DNA of 64,000 nt from Sphingopyxis sp. DBS4 (GCF_024628865.1 NZ_CP102385.1:124001-188000); one strand, 5' to 3'; counted from the first letter of the stretch, positions 25,282-34,893 are shown. Notes: generated by a model not told the origin, from the letters alone. Made by a program: numbers and translations.

Positions 25282-25675
25282 GCCGCTCCCCACTGACGTC
25301 ATCCAGTACGTGTATCTCTGGCGCGCCGAAAAGGAGCGCGGGCTTGAGGACGGCCGCAAGATTCGGCCCTGCCTCGTTCTCAGCACGTTCCGGGCTCGGG
25401 GCCAGCTACGCGTCATCACCGCGCCGATAACGACGCGTAACTATGACCCTGGCCTCTCGATAGCGATCCCGCCCCGGGTGACGGAGCACCTGGGACTGGA
25501 CGACCGTTCGCGGATCGTATGGAACGACCTCAACGAGTTCACCTGGGTTGGACCTGACGTACGAGGCGCAGCTGACGGCTCGCCCTTCATCGGCATCATG
25601 CCCGAGGCACTTTGGCGGCGGGTGCTCGATAATGTAATCAGCGCCCGCATCAATCCAACGCACCGCTCCGAATAG
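25208..25675 (+). CDS. PemK/MazF-like toxin
   Basis: A 155-aa protein. Residues from about 45 read GRKIRPCLVLSTFRARGQLR, then VITAPITTRNYDPGLSIAIP and SRIVWNDLNEFTW, a barrel pattern of PemK/MazF-type mRNA interferases. The first 30 residues are a Pro-rich extension not needed for the fold, so translation may start later. It overlaps the antitoxin gene. Stabilising the mobile element is the expected role; RNase activity is not proven from sequence. Confidence 0.62.
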   Translation: MKQPEASGPPRRAPKPSPLTSSWTEPLPTDVIQYVYLWRAEKERGLEDGRKIRPCLVLSTFRARGQLRVITAPITTRNYDPGLSIAIPPRVTEHLGLDDRSRIVWNDLNEFTWVGPDVRGAADGSPFIGIMPEALWRRVLDNVISARINPTHRSE

Positions 25676-26114
25676 CCAGTCTGCCCGATACTGTCGAAGG
25701 CTGTCCGATGCGCTGCGTCGCGATCGGCGAAGATCAGCAATCCGGCCCGACGGGTTGGCCGCTGTGCCTCCGATGACCGTGCGGACCAAAGTGCGGCGGT
25801 TCCACTTTCGCCCCCATCGGGGATCGATGCGCCACCATAGGCAGGACCGTCCCGATCGATCTTCAGCGAGCGCGGCCAGCCTGAATGGCTCCCTGCAGCT
25901 CGCCTCCTTGGGCGGCCTCGTTGCTGTCTGACGCACGTAGACAGCTCGCCCGCCTTTCGCGGGACGGGTCTATCGACCCTCAAGCAGAAAACCAGCCCTT
26001 TGGGCCTACGGTTTCCACCGCTGCGCGGCGGAGCCTCCGTCTTTCAGCTTGCCCGCGGCGAGCGGCCGCCTCCTCGAAGTGCGTCAGCAACGACACCACC
26101 CAAGGAGACAAGCC
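25676..26114. other. 439-bp gap holding repeat copy 2
   Basis: No gene I trust. The gap holds the second 76-bp repeat (25979-26054) and, 60 nt later, the start of the single-strand binding protein gene. Confidence 0.5.
25979..26054 (+). repeat. 76-bp dispersed repeat, copy 2
   Basis: It matches 21337-21412 except at 5 positions. The differences lie in GGCCCTCCGGG versus AGCCCTTTGGG, and single changes later. It ends 60 nt before the ATG of the single-strand binding protein gene, so it may contribute a promoter or a structured leader. Confidence 0.75.
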
Positions 26115-26486
26115 ATGAAACAGAAAGCCGACTTCATCATCACTGGCCGTATCGGAAAGATCGACGCCAAGGAGAAGGTCGCGCACATCGATGTCGCCAC
26201 CAAATATCCCTACAAGGACAAGGATGACAACTGGAAGGATCGCACCGTCTGGAACCGCGTCACGCTCTTCAAGAAACAGCATGAACGCGTAACAGAAATC
26301 GGCGTCGGCGACCTGGTGACCTTCGAAGGTCGCGTTGGACAGAGCAGCTACGAGCGGAACGGCGTTCGCCACTATAACGTGGACCTGACCGTCAACGACT
26401 TCACCATCGAGCGCCGGAAGGGCGAACAGGCGACGACCACGAACGATACGCCGCCCGCTGAAGACGACGATCACGTTCCCTTCTGA
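26115..26486 (+). CDS. Single-stranded DNA-binding protein-like (OB fold)
   Basis: A 123-aa protein with OB-fold blocks IITGRIGKIDAKEKVAHIDV, then TVWNRVTLFKK and VGDLVTFEGRVGQSSYERNG. It ends in an acidic tail DDDHVPF, close to the DDDIPF tail by which SSB recruits repair and replication proteins. It is shorter and divergent from chromosomal SSB, as is usual on conjugative plasmids, where it protects the transferred strand. AAGGAG precedes the ATG. Confidence 0.82.
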   Translation: MKQKADFIITGRIGKIDAKEKVAHIDVATKYPYKDKDDNWKDRTVWNRVTLFKKQHERVTEIGVGDLVTFEGRVGQSSYERNGVRHYNVDLTVNDFTIERRKGEQATTTNDTPPAEDDDHVPF

Positions 26487-26537
26487 ACCTCTCGGGGCGG
26501 CTACGTCCGCCCCTTCAGTTTTCCCAGGAGACGCATC

Positions 26538-26603
26538 ATGGAAACCGAACTCTACGACGATTATCGCGCGCTCGCATATGACGCAGGGATCAGATCGAGA
26601 TGA
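26538..26603 (+). CDS. 21-codon ORF coupled to a possibly decayed gene
   Basis: METELYDDYRALAYDAGIRS plus one Arg and stop, preceded by CAGGAGACGCATC. Its stop overlaps the ATG at 26600 (ATGA), where a longer frame begins MNFDDPDEQPMFAFAES but soon becomes arginine-rich and overlaps the opposite-strand gene at 26906. This could be a leader peptide followed by a broken gene. No function is claimed. Confidence 0.35.
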   Translation: METELYDDYRALAYDAGIRSR

Positions 26604-26905
26604 ATTTCGACGATCCCGACGAACAGCCAATGTTCGCCTTTGCCGAGAGTCTGGCAGTAAGGTCAGCCAACGGCGAAGATCTCCCGACGCCATTTAACGA
26701 ACACCCATGTGTGGGCCGGCGACGACCGACCCTTTCGCTTTGCAAGCCGCGCGCCTGTGACCGCCTCGCTCACGGCGGGAAGGTGCCCGCCGGTTCGCAT
26801 CGGCGGCACGCGGCCCTTCGCCATTTGCGCATCTCTCCGGGTATAGGCACGATCGCCTTCACTCGTTGCCTCGGTTTGCTCGCAACCAGCACATCGCCGA
26901 TCGCC

Positions 26906-27166
26906 TCAGAGCGTGTCCAACTTCTCCGCGATCCTCTTTGCGCCATGCTTCTCGATCGCCTTCGCAATGGCCGTAGCTTCGCTTCGATCCATCCGGGCAA
27001 TCTTCACCTTTCCCAGTGCGGCGAGAAGTACATCACGTCCCGCATCGCGCTCCGCTTCGCGGGCTCGGCGTTCCGCTTCCGTCACCCGCGCAAGTTCGGC
27101 TTCCAGCTCTGCGCGTCTCGCCGCAATCGCATCCAGATTGCCTTCGATCTTCTTCGCCCTTGGCAT
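26906..27166 (-). CDS. Small coiled-coil protein near the transfer origin
   Basis: An 86-aa charged helical protein: MPRAKKIEGNLDAIAARRAE, then ERRAREAERDAGRDVLLAAL and MDRSEATAIAKAIEKHGAKR. Small proteins of this look are frequent beside mobilisation genes on alphaproteobacterial plasmids, and a relaxosome or TraC-like accessory role is possible. The long plus-strand frame across it is its shadow. Confidence 0.6.
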   Translation of the reverse strand: MPRAKKIEGNLDAIAARRAELEAELARVTEAERRAREAERDAGRDVLLAALGKVKIARMDRSEATAIAKAIEKHGAKRIAEKLDTL

Positions 27167-27970
27167 CGTTTTACTCCGCTTCAGCCTATCCAATCTTTGC
27201 GCACTGCTATCACGATACGGGCGATAATCCAGCACCGAAACAGGTACACGACGTCTGTCCGCGGCGTTACGAAATCGGACAGGGAATGGACACGGAAGGG
27301 TGCCGGTTTGACTCCCCGCCGGCGACAGAATGAGTTGCGTTTTGGGTTCACGCTTCGCGCTCCCAAAACGCAATGCGCTTGTTGGCGATCGGTCCAACAG
27401 GGCGTCGCGATCGATCGGTCATCCGACCAAGCGGATGATCCATATCGTGGTTCCAGCAGGCAACCTATTCGGCATCGTCAATCAAACGAGCGTTGCCGAT
27501 TACGCTGCCCGCATGCGGACAAGCGATCAGCAAATGTCTGGCGGGGCTAGCGCCTCATGCAGGCCTGAACTCTCGTGCCCGAACCGGGCACGAATGTGCC
27601 CAGATTACAGGCAAGCTGACGGGCTATGCCCGGATTCCCTCCGATAAGCAGAATGAGAGACCCGCTTCGGGGATATCTCATTCTGAGATGCACACGGTAT
27701 GCGGCAAGCCGCAATCCTGTTCGGCGAGAAATTGCACGAAAACCGCCAGTTTCAGTGTTAGACGTTTGTCGCACAGGGTATGACAGTTGTAGCACATCAG
27801 CGTGCTACAATCGTAGCACGCGACAGAGCCAACGGAATTCCGGCCCTTGGGGGCCGCTGATTGTACAACGTCTGGAGTAAGTCAGAAGCCCACCGCGGCC
27901 GTTCGTTGACCCGCGGTGCCGCTTGATGTATCGAGGTGCTGCTTTCCGAAGGATCCACTGACCGTCTCCC
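27167..27970. other. Inverted-repeat-rich intergenic region, oriT candidate
   Basis: No gene is seen over ~800 bp. Perfect inverted repeats are: TCGTGCCCG/CGGGCACGA at 27573-27593 (3-nt loop); CAGAATGAGA/TCTCATTCTG at 27649-27685; TGCGGC/GCCGCA at 27700-27713; and TTGTAGCAC/GTGCTACAA at 27787-27810, with a third GTAGCAC at 27813-27819. The region lies just upstream of a ribbon-helix-helix gene, the coupling protein and the MOBF relaxase, which is where origins of transfer usually sit. The nic site cannot be identified by eye. Confidence 0.5.
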
Positions 27971-28261
27971 ATGGAGGGGCGGTTGGGTCACATTTCATTC
28001 AGAGTGCCGATGGAATTGCAGGGCGACCTAGCGTCGTTCTGCAAAGCCAATTCGGTGAGCGCATCGGACGTGTGTCGGGACGCGCTGCGCGTCTACTTCG
28101 AGTTCAAGTCCGGCAAAGCATTCGACCCCCAGCGAATGGCGATCATCTGCGAATATACGCAGCTTGTTGCTGACGAATGGGTCAAGAAGAACGCCCCGGA
28201 TCGACGCGACGAGTTAATGGCCGCGGTGGATGCGCGAATGGACCGCCACCATGGCAGATAA
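27971..28261 (+). CDS. Ribbon-helix-helix relaxosome accessory-like protein
   Basis: A 96-aa protein whose start GHISFRVPMELQGDLASFCK, then SVSASDVCRDALRVYFEF, fits a ribbon strand followed by two helices. It lies directly between the inverted-repeat region and traD, like TraY/TrwA-type proteins that bind oriT and help the relaxase. The start at 27971 keeps the ribbon strand; an internal ATG at 28010 would remove it. The coding end overlaps the preferred traD start by 11 nt. Confidence 0.6.
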   Translation: MEGRLGHISFRVPMELQGDLASFCKANSVSASDVCRDALRVYFEFKSGKAFDPQRMAIICEYTQLVADEWVKKNAPDRRDELMAAVDARMDRHHGR

Positions 28262-30638
28262 GTCCTCGCGCCCCAAACATCCGCGAGCCTGGTCGAGCCA
28301 CGGCGAAGCCAATCGCAACTCCGGAAACTTCACCCGCGGCTCCCAGCTCATTGGGCACCAGTTCTCTATGTGGTGGCGCGGCGCGCGCGTTCCGCTGTTC
28401 GTCTGGTTCGGGCTGCTTGCCGCATTCCTGTGGCTGAAACTGACCCTCATCCTCGACGATTATGAGTTCCAGATGCTCGGGACGAAGGCGCTCGCTGCGA
28501 CGTGGGATTTCATCGGGCTGGACGAAATGAAGCGGGCGAATGTCACGCTTCGGGACGGCAGTATTTATCAAACCTATATGGGCTACGTTCCCTATATTCC
28601 CGATGTCCAGATTGCATGGGCGAAGCTCATGAATGCTCTTTTTGGGAGCTTCATATTCGCGACGATCGGCGCCGGAACATTTGCGTGGTGGTTCATTCCA
28701 TGGGCACGCGATCGCGGTGAATCAATCCTCGCCGATCACCACGAACGCGGCGTTGAGATTGTCGAGTACGACGTCCTCAAGATGATGCTCGAGCGTCACA
28801 ATCTGAATCGGGTTCGGGAACGGGCGAAGGAAGCGTTTCCGGATCTAACGCTGGCGCAGGTCGAGGCACTTCCGCTTGCCCAGCGGAAAGAGGCCGGAGT
28901 GATTTTGCCCTACAAAATTGCCACCCTGCCGTTCCCTTACGGGTTCGAACAAAGTCATGTCATGCTCACTGGTACGACTGGTACGGGGAAGACAACGCTC
29001 ATCCGGCAGGTCGTGGCCCAGGCGATCGAGCGGGGCGATCGGTGCGTCCTGTTCGACCTCACCGGGCACTATATGGAAGCCTTCTATGATCCCGAGCGCG
29101 ACTTCGTTTTGAACCTCAACGATGCACGCTGCGAGTCCTGGTCATTGTTCAACGATTGCCATTCGCGCAGTGAGTTCGTGAACGCGGCGGCAGCGCTCAT
29201 CCCGGCGGATCACGGTTCCGATGGCGGCTTCTGGGAGAAGGCGGCGCGCACGCTGCTCGTCGAGATGTGCGACAATTTGCGAAAGAAGGGGCGCGGCACC
29301 AACAAGCATCTTTGCGACGAACTGCTGAAGGCGAACCTCAAGAAAATTTACGCGAGTCTGATGGGCACGGTCGCCGAACCGCTGGTGTCGCCAGATGCTA
29401 CAAAGATGGCGCAATCGATCCGAGCGGTCCTCAACGCCAACGCCGAAGCCATTCGGTTCCTGCCCGATGGCGGCGAGCAATTCTCGATCAAGGACTGGAT
29501 CAAGCGCGACAATGGGGAAGCCTCCCTCCTCTTTATCACGGCGCAATATGCTCACCTCGATATGTCTCGCTCGCTGCTCACGCTGTGGATGAACATCGCG
29601 ATCAATACGATCATGACGCTGAAGCATACGCGCCAACTTCGCACCTGGTTCATCTTTGATGAGCTGGCTGCGCTTCACCAGCTTCCCGCGCTCGAACGGG
29701 GATTGCAGACGGCCCGCAGCTTTGGCGGTGCCTTCTTGCTCGGGCTGCATAACTTTGCGGGTCTGCGCAAAACCTATGGCGATGATGGAGCGCAGAACAT
29801 CATCAGCCTTGCGAACACGAATGTCATTCTTCGCGTCAAGGAGCGGGAGACGGCAGAAGAATGTTCGCGGCTTATCGGGTTCCGGAAGGTCCGCACGATG
29901 GACGAGTCCTATAGTTATGGCGCGCACCAAACCCGTGACGCTTCCACCATCTCGCCTACCACCAAGGAAGAGGCATTGGTGATCGCCGACGACATCACCA
30001 GCCTCCCCAATCTGAATGCCTATATTCGTTTTCCGGAGAAGTTCCCCTCCGCCCTGGTGTCATTCCCATATGTAGGTTTTCCGGCTGTTGCAGAGGGCTC
30101 CATCGAGGCTGAGCCTCCGCCGGATATTCTTCCCGCCGACGACGATGATGACACTGAGGCTGGGGAAGAAGGGGGTGGACCGGACATTGCGGCCGATCGA
30201 CCAGAACCCGGCGTCGAGCCGGAAACAGATCGGGAAGATCGCCGCGAGATTTCGCACCTGCAGGATGGGCGAGAGGTCCGCGCGCGCGATGTTCTCGATG
30301 TAAGCCGTTCCGCAGTTGATGGACGGGTCGCGACGTCCGGTGAAGTGGATAAAGGCAACATCGCCTCCCTCGCGAAGCGCTCGATCGACGATGATCAGCC
30401 CAGGGCAGGTACTCCACGAAATGCCGCCACGGGAACCAGTGGTCAACAGGATGCCCTTGCCAACAAGGAACAGCTTCGCGGCCCGAAGGACCCCATAGAG
30501 GAAAAGGGCGGCGAGCTGGCGCGGCGTGAAGCCCGGATGGATTTCGGCGAGACCGATCAGCGCCGCGCCGGCGGCGCGGAGCTCGGCGCCGACGGCATGG
30601 CACGCGGCAGCGACGACCTCGACATGGACATGGATTGA
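28251..30638 (+). CDS. traD: TraD/TrwB-type conjugative coupling protein
   Basis: A 795-aa inner-membrane ATPase that links relaxosome to secretion channel. Two transmembrane segments lie near residues 47-70 and 125-150. Walker A GTTGTGKTTL is near residue 240 and Walker B FIFDELAALHQ near residue 465. The last 180 residues are acidic and low-complexity, as in F-type TraD tails that contact the relaxosome. Start at 28251 preferred over 28230 because of the overlap with the preceding gene; both are in frame. Confidence 0.9.
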   Translation: MADKSSRPKHPRAWSSHGEANRNSGNFTRGSQLIGHQFSMWWRGARVPLFVWFGLLAAFLWLKLTLILDDYEFQMLGTKALAATWDFIGLDEMKRANVTLRDGSIYQTYMGYVPYIPDVQIAWAKLMNALFGSFIFATIGAGTFAWWFIPWARDRGESILADHHERGVEIVEYDVLKMMLERHNLNRVRERAKEAFPDLTLAQVEALPLAQRKEAGVILPYKIATLPFPYGFEQSHVMLTGTTGTGKTTLIRQVVAQAIERGDRCVLFDLTGHYMEAFYDPERDFVLNLNDARCESWSLFNDCHSRSEFVNAAAALIPADHGSDGGFWEKAARTLLVEMCDNLRKKGRGTNKHLCDELLKANLKKIYASLMGTVAEPLVSPDATKMAQSIRAVLNANAEAIRFLPDGGEQFSIKDWIKRDNGEASLLFITAQYAHLDMSRSLLTLWMNIAINTIMTLKHTRQLRTWFIFDELAALHQLPALERGLQTARSFGGAFLLGLHNFAGLRKTYGDDGAQNIISLANTNVILRVKERETAEECSRLIGFRKVRTMDESYSYGAHQTRDASTISPTTKEEALVIADDITSLPNLNAYIRFPEKFPSALVSFPYVGFPAVAEGSIEAEPPPDILPADDDDDTEAGEEGGGPDIAADRPEPGVEPETDREDRREISHLQDGREVRARDVLDVSRSAVDGRVATSGEVDKGNIASLAKRSIDDDQPRAGTPRNAATGTSGQQDALANKEQLRGPKDPIEEKGGELARREARMDFGETDQRRAGGAELGADGMARGSDDLDMDMD

Positions 30639-30644
30639 ACTCCC

Positions 30645-30860
30645 ATGAGCTGTTCGCCTCTTCCGCCCAGTCCGCGCTGCCCAGGGATGGCGAGGTGGCG
30701 CACGGCTGTTGCGGCGAGAACCGCAAAGTTACTTCTGATGCGCGCGTGCAAAAGTCGCTTCGCCCCGCACAACGATCGCCGGCGAAAAATCGGGCTTCTG
30801 CAGCCTTATGAATGTGACCGTTGTGGCAAGTGGCATCTCGGCCATCCCGTTGCGGATTGA
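30645..30860 (+). CDS. Small zinc-ribbon-like protein between traD and the relaxase gene
   Basis: A 71-aa basic protein ending YECDRCGKWHLGHPVAD. The C-x2-C followed by W-H-x2-H pattern suggests a small zinc site. It starts 6 nt after the traD stop and overlaps the start of the next frame. No family is recognised; the C-terminal motif makes it more credible than most ORFs of this size. Confidence 0.5.
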   Translation: MSCSPLPPSPRCPGMARWRTAVAARTAKLLLMRACKSRFAPHNDRRRKIGLLQPYECDRCGKWHLGHPVAD

Positions 30861-31578
30861 AAAGGTCCGAAGCAATGACGAGACTTGCGTCATGATCGGG
30901 TTCTTCCACCTCGACGGTCTCGCGCAGTTGCGGCGACGTTTTGAGGAGCATGCCGATGCAGGTCGGCGAATTGAGTGGTTTGGAGCCGGCGCCCAGGCAC
31001 TTCGGTTGTCCGATGGCGCGACGGGCGCCGCACTTCAAGCGGCAATCGCGCCAGCAATCGAGCTTCAGCAGCGCGCCATTTCGACCAGCGGAACCGTCGC
31101 GGCCATCTCGCTGATCTTTTCCCCACCGTTCGATTTGGCAGAAAATCTCGAGGTTAATCGACGCGACAAACTCCGCTCCGCGCATGTTTCCGCGGCACGG
31201 GTTGCGTTGCATTATATTGAGGAGTGGTCAGCCGTTCGCGACGACCATGGCGAGCTAACTCGGCCGAGCGGCATTGTCTGTGCACTCTGCATGGCGGATC
31301 GCGCGTTTGTTCTCGAAATGCTCATCTTGGGGTGGGGGATCGCAGCCGATCGACAGTGGGGACTTCTCGACGGGTGGTCTATCGTCGCCCAGATCGGCGC
31401 TGCTGAGTCCATGTATGCGAGTGAGCTCGGACGTCGCCTAGCCGGCCAAGCTGTGCGCTTGGTCTGGCTGGGGCCTTCGACCGCACGCCTCAAACCCATG
31501 CTCTGGCCTGAAAACCAGTCGCGGCCGTCGATAGAAAGCATGATGCAGGATCTCGAACTCAGGCGAGGTGCGCGATGA
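30808..31578 (+). CDS. Unknown protein coupled to the relaxase gene
   Basis: A 256-aa protein from ATG 30808, or 228 aa from ATG 30892 (MIGFFHLDGLAQLRRRFEEH), which would avoid overlap with the previous gene. No domain is recognised. Two short Cys segments (IVCALCMADRAF) and a Trp-rich C-terminus are visible. It overlaps the relaxase start by 4 nt (ATGA, 31575-31578), so it is probably made in fixed ratio to the relaxase. Confidence 0.65.
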   Translation: MNVTVVASGISAIPLRIEKVRSNDETCVMIGFFHLDGLAQLRRRFEEHADAGRRIEWFGAGAQALRLSDGATGAALQAAIAPAIELQQRAISTSGTVAAISLIFSPPFDLAENLEVNRRDKLRSAHVSAARVALHYIEEWSAVRDDHGELTRPSGIVCALCMADRAFVLEMLILGWGIAADRQWGLLDGWSIVAQIGAAESMYASELGRRLAGQAVRLVWLGPSTARLKPMLWPENQSRPSIESMMQDLELRRGAR

Positions 31579-34500
31579 CCGTTTCGATTGGTCGCGTCCA
31601 TTCGCCCGGAAAGGCCGCGGACTATTTCGCCAACGACAATTATTACACTGCCGAGCAGTCCGAGGCCGCGTCGGTCTGGATGGGCGAGGGCTCTCGCGAT
31701 CTCGGATTGTCAGGGACCGTAGAGGCATCCGTGTTCGAGAAAATTCTCGACGGCAAACTGCCTGACGGTACGCAGGTCAACAATCCAGAGACCCGCGACT
31801 ATGGCCGGGACTTCACCTTTTCGATGCCGAAGTCTGCCTCGCTTCTCGCTCTTGTTTCGGGTGATAGTCGTATTCTCGCCGCGCACGTCCAGGCGGTGAA
31901 GGAAACGATGGCGTGGGCCGAAAAGAATCTTGCGGAAGCGCGCGTTCATGTCGGCGGGAACGATATTGCGGTTCGCACTGGCAACCTCGTCTACGCTCTC
32001 TTTCAACATGACACGAGCCGCGCGACGGATCCGCAAAGCCATATTCACGCGGTCATCGCCAATCTGACCCGGCTGCCCGAACGGTTTCGGAACCCCGATC
32101 GCGTCGATCCAAAGACCGGAGAGGTCACCAGCGACCATGGCTGGCGAGCCTGGCATAACGGGGCGATGTACCGGGCCAGCGCCACGCTTAGCTCGATGGC
32201 CAATGCGATCCTTCGCGAAAAGCTCGAGGGCTTGGGCTACAAGACTGAGCTAACCGGGAAACATGGCGCCTTCGAGGTTCTCGGGCCGAATGGCGAGCGC
32301 ATCAACAAGGAGGCGCTCGACGGCTTCTCCAAGCGCGGAAACGACATCAAGGCGAAGGCCGAAGAACTTGGTGTTCATAGCCCGGAGGGTCGACGCGCTA
32401 TCACCCAGCGCACCCGCGACGCCAAATTGGACGCCGGCGATCGAACCGAGCTCGCCGAGCGGTGGCGGGCGGAAGCACGAGACTATCGCTATAATGGCGA
32501 TCAGATCTACGCGATGGCCCTCGCGAAGTCGCAGGAGCGATCGTCGCCGATCGAGCGGGGAATTCTCGCCGTCAGCTCCGCTATCCGGGAAACGCGCGAT
32601 CGCCTCGTCGATTACCTGAAGCGACCCGACGATCCGCTGGTGGATTCGGGCCTTGCGAAGCTCACCCGGACGCCTGCGACGGCCCGGGCCCAATTCGCAA
32701 CGGCTAGCGCCATTCGCATCCTCAATGAGCGGGAAGCCGTGTTCAGCATCGCGGATGTTGTCAAAACGGCCATCGATCTTGGCGAAAAGGGCGTGACGCC
32801 GGAGCGCGTGGAGCGGCGCATCGCCGAGCTGGTCGAAAAGGGCGAGATCGTTCCCGAGACCTCGCAGCGGTTCGACAAGGCGGTCGACATGGTGACGACC
32901 CGGGAGGCGATCGAACAGGAACGCCGAATATTGAAGGCGATGGACACCGGCGCCGGCGAAGCACGGCCACTGATGTCTGCAGACATCGCAAAGACCCGGC
33001 TGCAGGATCTTGCCGCGCCGCGCGAGCTCAACCATGAGCAACTCGCGGCCGCGATCCAGATCGTGTCGTCGCCAGATCGCATCGTGCTTGTCCAGGGGCG
33101 CGCCGGCGCCGGCAAATCAACGATGCTCCAGCCCGTCGCCAAGGCGGAGGCTATCGACGCGGCAGCACGGGTCATCGGCGCCGAGGATACGAAGGCCGTG
33201 CTGTTGACGGCCGACATGCGGGGGGATGCACAGGCTCTCGCTTTTCAGAACAAAATGGTAGCCGATCTTCGGGCTGACACCGGAATGGAGGCGCGAACCG
33301 TCGACAGCTTCATCTATTCCAACGAGAAATTCCTGACCGGCGATGCGTCTCCCCAGGCGCTCGCGGCGCGTAAGGCCGAGCTCGCCGGCACCTATCTGAT
33401 CCTTGATGAAGCGTCGATGATCTCCAACGAACGGATGGACAAGCTCACCGCGATCGCAAATCTGATGGAGGTCGGCCGACTTGCGATCATAGGCGACCGC
33501 AAGCAGCTCAACCCGATCGACGCCGGCAAGAGCTTTTCGGTAATGCAGGCGCGCGCGATTCAGGACCAGCTCCCCGTGAGCGAGGTCAATATCAATATGC
33601 GGCAGAAGACCGAGGACATGCGTCTCGTTGCGGATCTTGCCGACGCCGGCAACGTGCGCGCCGCGATCGCGATATTGAGTGACCGCGTTATCGTGAGCAA
33701 GGATCGCATTACCGATGCGGCGAACGCCTGGCTCGCTTTGCCCGCCGACGATCGCGAGAAGACGACATTGCTCCCGTCGAGCCGCGACGGCCGCGCAGAG
33801 GCAAACCGGATTATCCAGGACGGATTGAAAGCCGAGGGCACGTTGAAGGGCGACGGGCGCGCTTTCAATGTCCGCGAGACGCTCCAGCTCACCCGGGAAG
33901 AGTATCGATACGCGCGAAATTGGCGCGATGCCCAGTTCCTCGAAGTCGGAGGCCGCGACAACAGCTTGGGGTTGCCGAAGGGAGATTACCGCATCGAGCG
34001 CGTTTTCGAGAACGGGCGCGTCGAGCTGCGCGACATGCGCGGCCGCAAACACCGTGTTGAGCCGATGAAGATCGACCCAAATGGCAAGCTCAACCGGCTG
34101 AAGCTGAGCAACGAGAAGCTCATCGACGTCCACGAAGGCGAGCGGATCCGCTGGACCGACAGCGACAAGCGCGACGGCCGCGGCATGGTCAACGCGACGA
34201 TCGCGAGCATCGAAAAGGTCCGCGCTGACGGAATCGTGGTGAAATTGTGCGACGGGGAGATTCGGGAGCTTAAGAACGGCGACCCGATGCTGAAACGCAT
34301 GGACCTCGCCTATGCGATCAATACCCATATGGCGCAGGGCATCACCAACGAGACGGTATTTTCGGTCATGGGCGCCCGCGAAACCAGCCTTTCCAATGCT
34401 CGAGCATTCCTCGTCAACCACACCCGCCAACAACTCGACGTCCGCTTGTTCACCGATGACAAGGACAAGCTCGTCCGGCAGCTCGAAAGCAACCGCGGCG

Positions 34501-34817
34501 ACAAGACGTCCGCGCTCGAGGCTATCGGTGAACTGAACGTCGAGAAGATCCTTTCAGGCAAGGACGCGCAGCGCGATCCCGGATTAGATCGAGACGGCGG
34601 AAGCACGTCGCATTCCAGTGACCTTGAGCGAAAGCTGGATCTCGGGAGCAAGTCGGATTCCGGCACGGGTTCAAAGGGCGATCTTGCCGATCACAAACCT
34701 GCCGATTTGGCTGGCGCCAGCAGTCCCCACGATAAGGGTGGCGCCAAGGCGGACGCCAAGACGCCGGGCCAGCGCGACGAACCCCAGCTGGATCGTTCGA
34801 AAGGGCTTGAACTATGA
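31575..34817 (+). CDS. traI: MOBF-family relaxase-helicase (TraI/TrwC type)
   Basis: A 1080-aa conjugative relaxase. The N-terminal TrwC domain (residues 1-280) has the paired tyrosine segment NDNYYTAEQS near residue 25 and a histidine cluster, HDTSRATDPQSHIHAVIAN, near residue 150 that binds metal. The C-terminal half is a RecD/TraI-like helicase with Walker A GRAGAGKST near residue 508 and LILDEASMIS near 610. It nicks oriT, stays bound to the 5' end and unwinds the strand. The final 70 residues are low-complexity Ser/Asp/Lys. Confidence 0.93.
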   Translation: MTVSIGRVHSPGKAADYFANDNYYTAEQSEAASVWMGEGSRDLGLSGTVEASVFEKILDGKLPDGTQVNNPETRDYGRDFTFSMPKSASLLALVSGDSRILAAHVQAVKETMAWAEKNLAEARVHVGGNDIAVRTGNLVYALFQHDTSRATDPQSHIHAVIANLTRLPERFRNPDRVDPKTGEVTSDHGWRAWHNGAMYRASATLSSMANAILREKLEGLGYKTELTGKHGAFEVLGPNGERINKEALDGFSKRGNDIKAKAEELGVHSPEGRRAITQRTRDAKLDAGDRTELAERWRAEARDYRYNGDQIYAMALAKSQERSSPIERGILAVSSAIRETRDRLVDYLKRPDDPLVDSGLAKLTRTPATARAQFATASAIRILNEREAVFSIADVVKTAIDLGEKGVTPERVERRIAELVEKGEIVPETSQRFDKAVDMVTTREAIEQERRILKAMDTGAGEARPLMSADIAKTRLQDLAAPRELNHEQLAAAIQIVSSPDRIVLVQGRAGAGKSTMLQPVAKAEAIDAAARVIGAEDTKAVLLTADMRGDAQALAFQNKMVADLRADTGMEARTVDSFIYSNEKFLTGDASPQALAARKAELAGTYLILDEASMISNERMDKLTAIANLMEVGRLAIIGDRKQLNPIDAGKSFSVMQARAIQDQLPVSEVNINMRQKTEDMRLVADLADAGNVRAAIAILSDRVIVSKDRITDAANAWLALPADDREKTTLLPSSRDGRAEANRIIQDGLKAEGTLKGDGRAFNVRETLQLTREEYRYARNWRDAQFLEVGGRDNSLGLPKGDYRIERVFENGRVELRDMRGRKHRVEPMKIDPNGKLNRLKLSNEKLIDVHEGERIRWTDSDKRDGRGMVNATIASIEKVRADGIVVKLCDGEIRELKNGDPMLKRMDLAYAINTHMAQGITNETVFSVMGARETSLSNARAFLVNHTRQQLDVRLFTDDKDKLVRQLESNRGDKTSALEAIGELNVEKILSGKDAQRDPGLDRDGGSTSHSSDLERKLDLGSKSDSGTGSKGDLADHKPADLAGASSPHDKGGAKADAKTPGQRDEPQLDRSKGLEL

Positions 34818-34893
34818 CGACCGGGCGCGCGCACCTCATCGAGACCTAATAGTTGATCTTTCCACGGTGGCCGCGTCCCGGGGACTGTCGCCA

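Noticed and set aside
26600..27550. Long 316-codon frame on the plus strand
   Set aside because: After about 35 residues it becomes Arg/Ser-rich, crosses a better minus-strand gene (26906-27166) and runs into the inverted-repeat region. At most the start is real.
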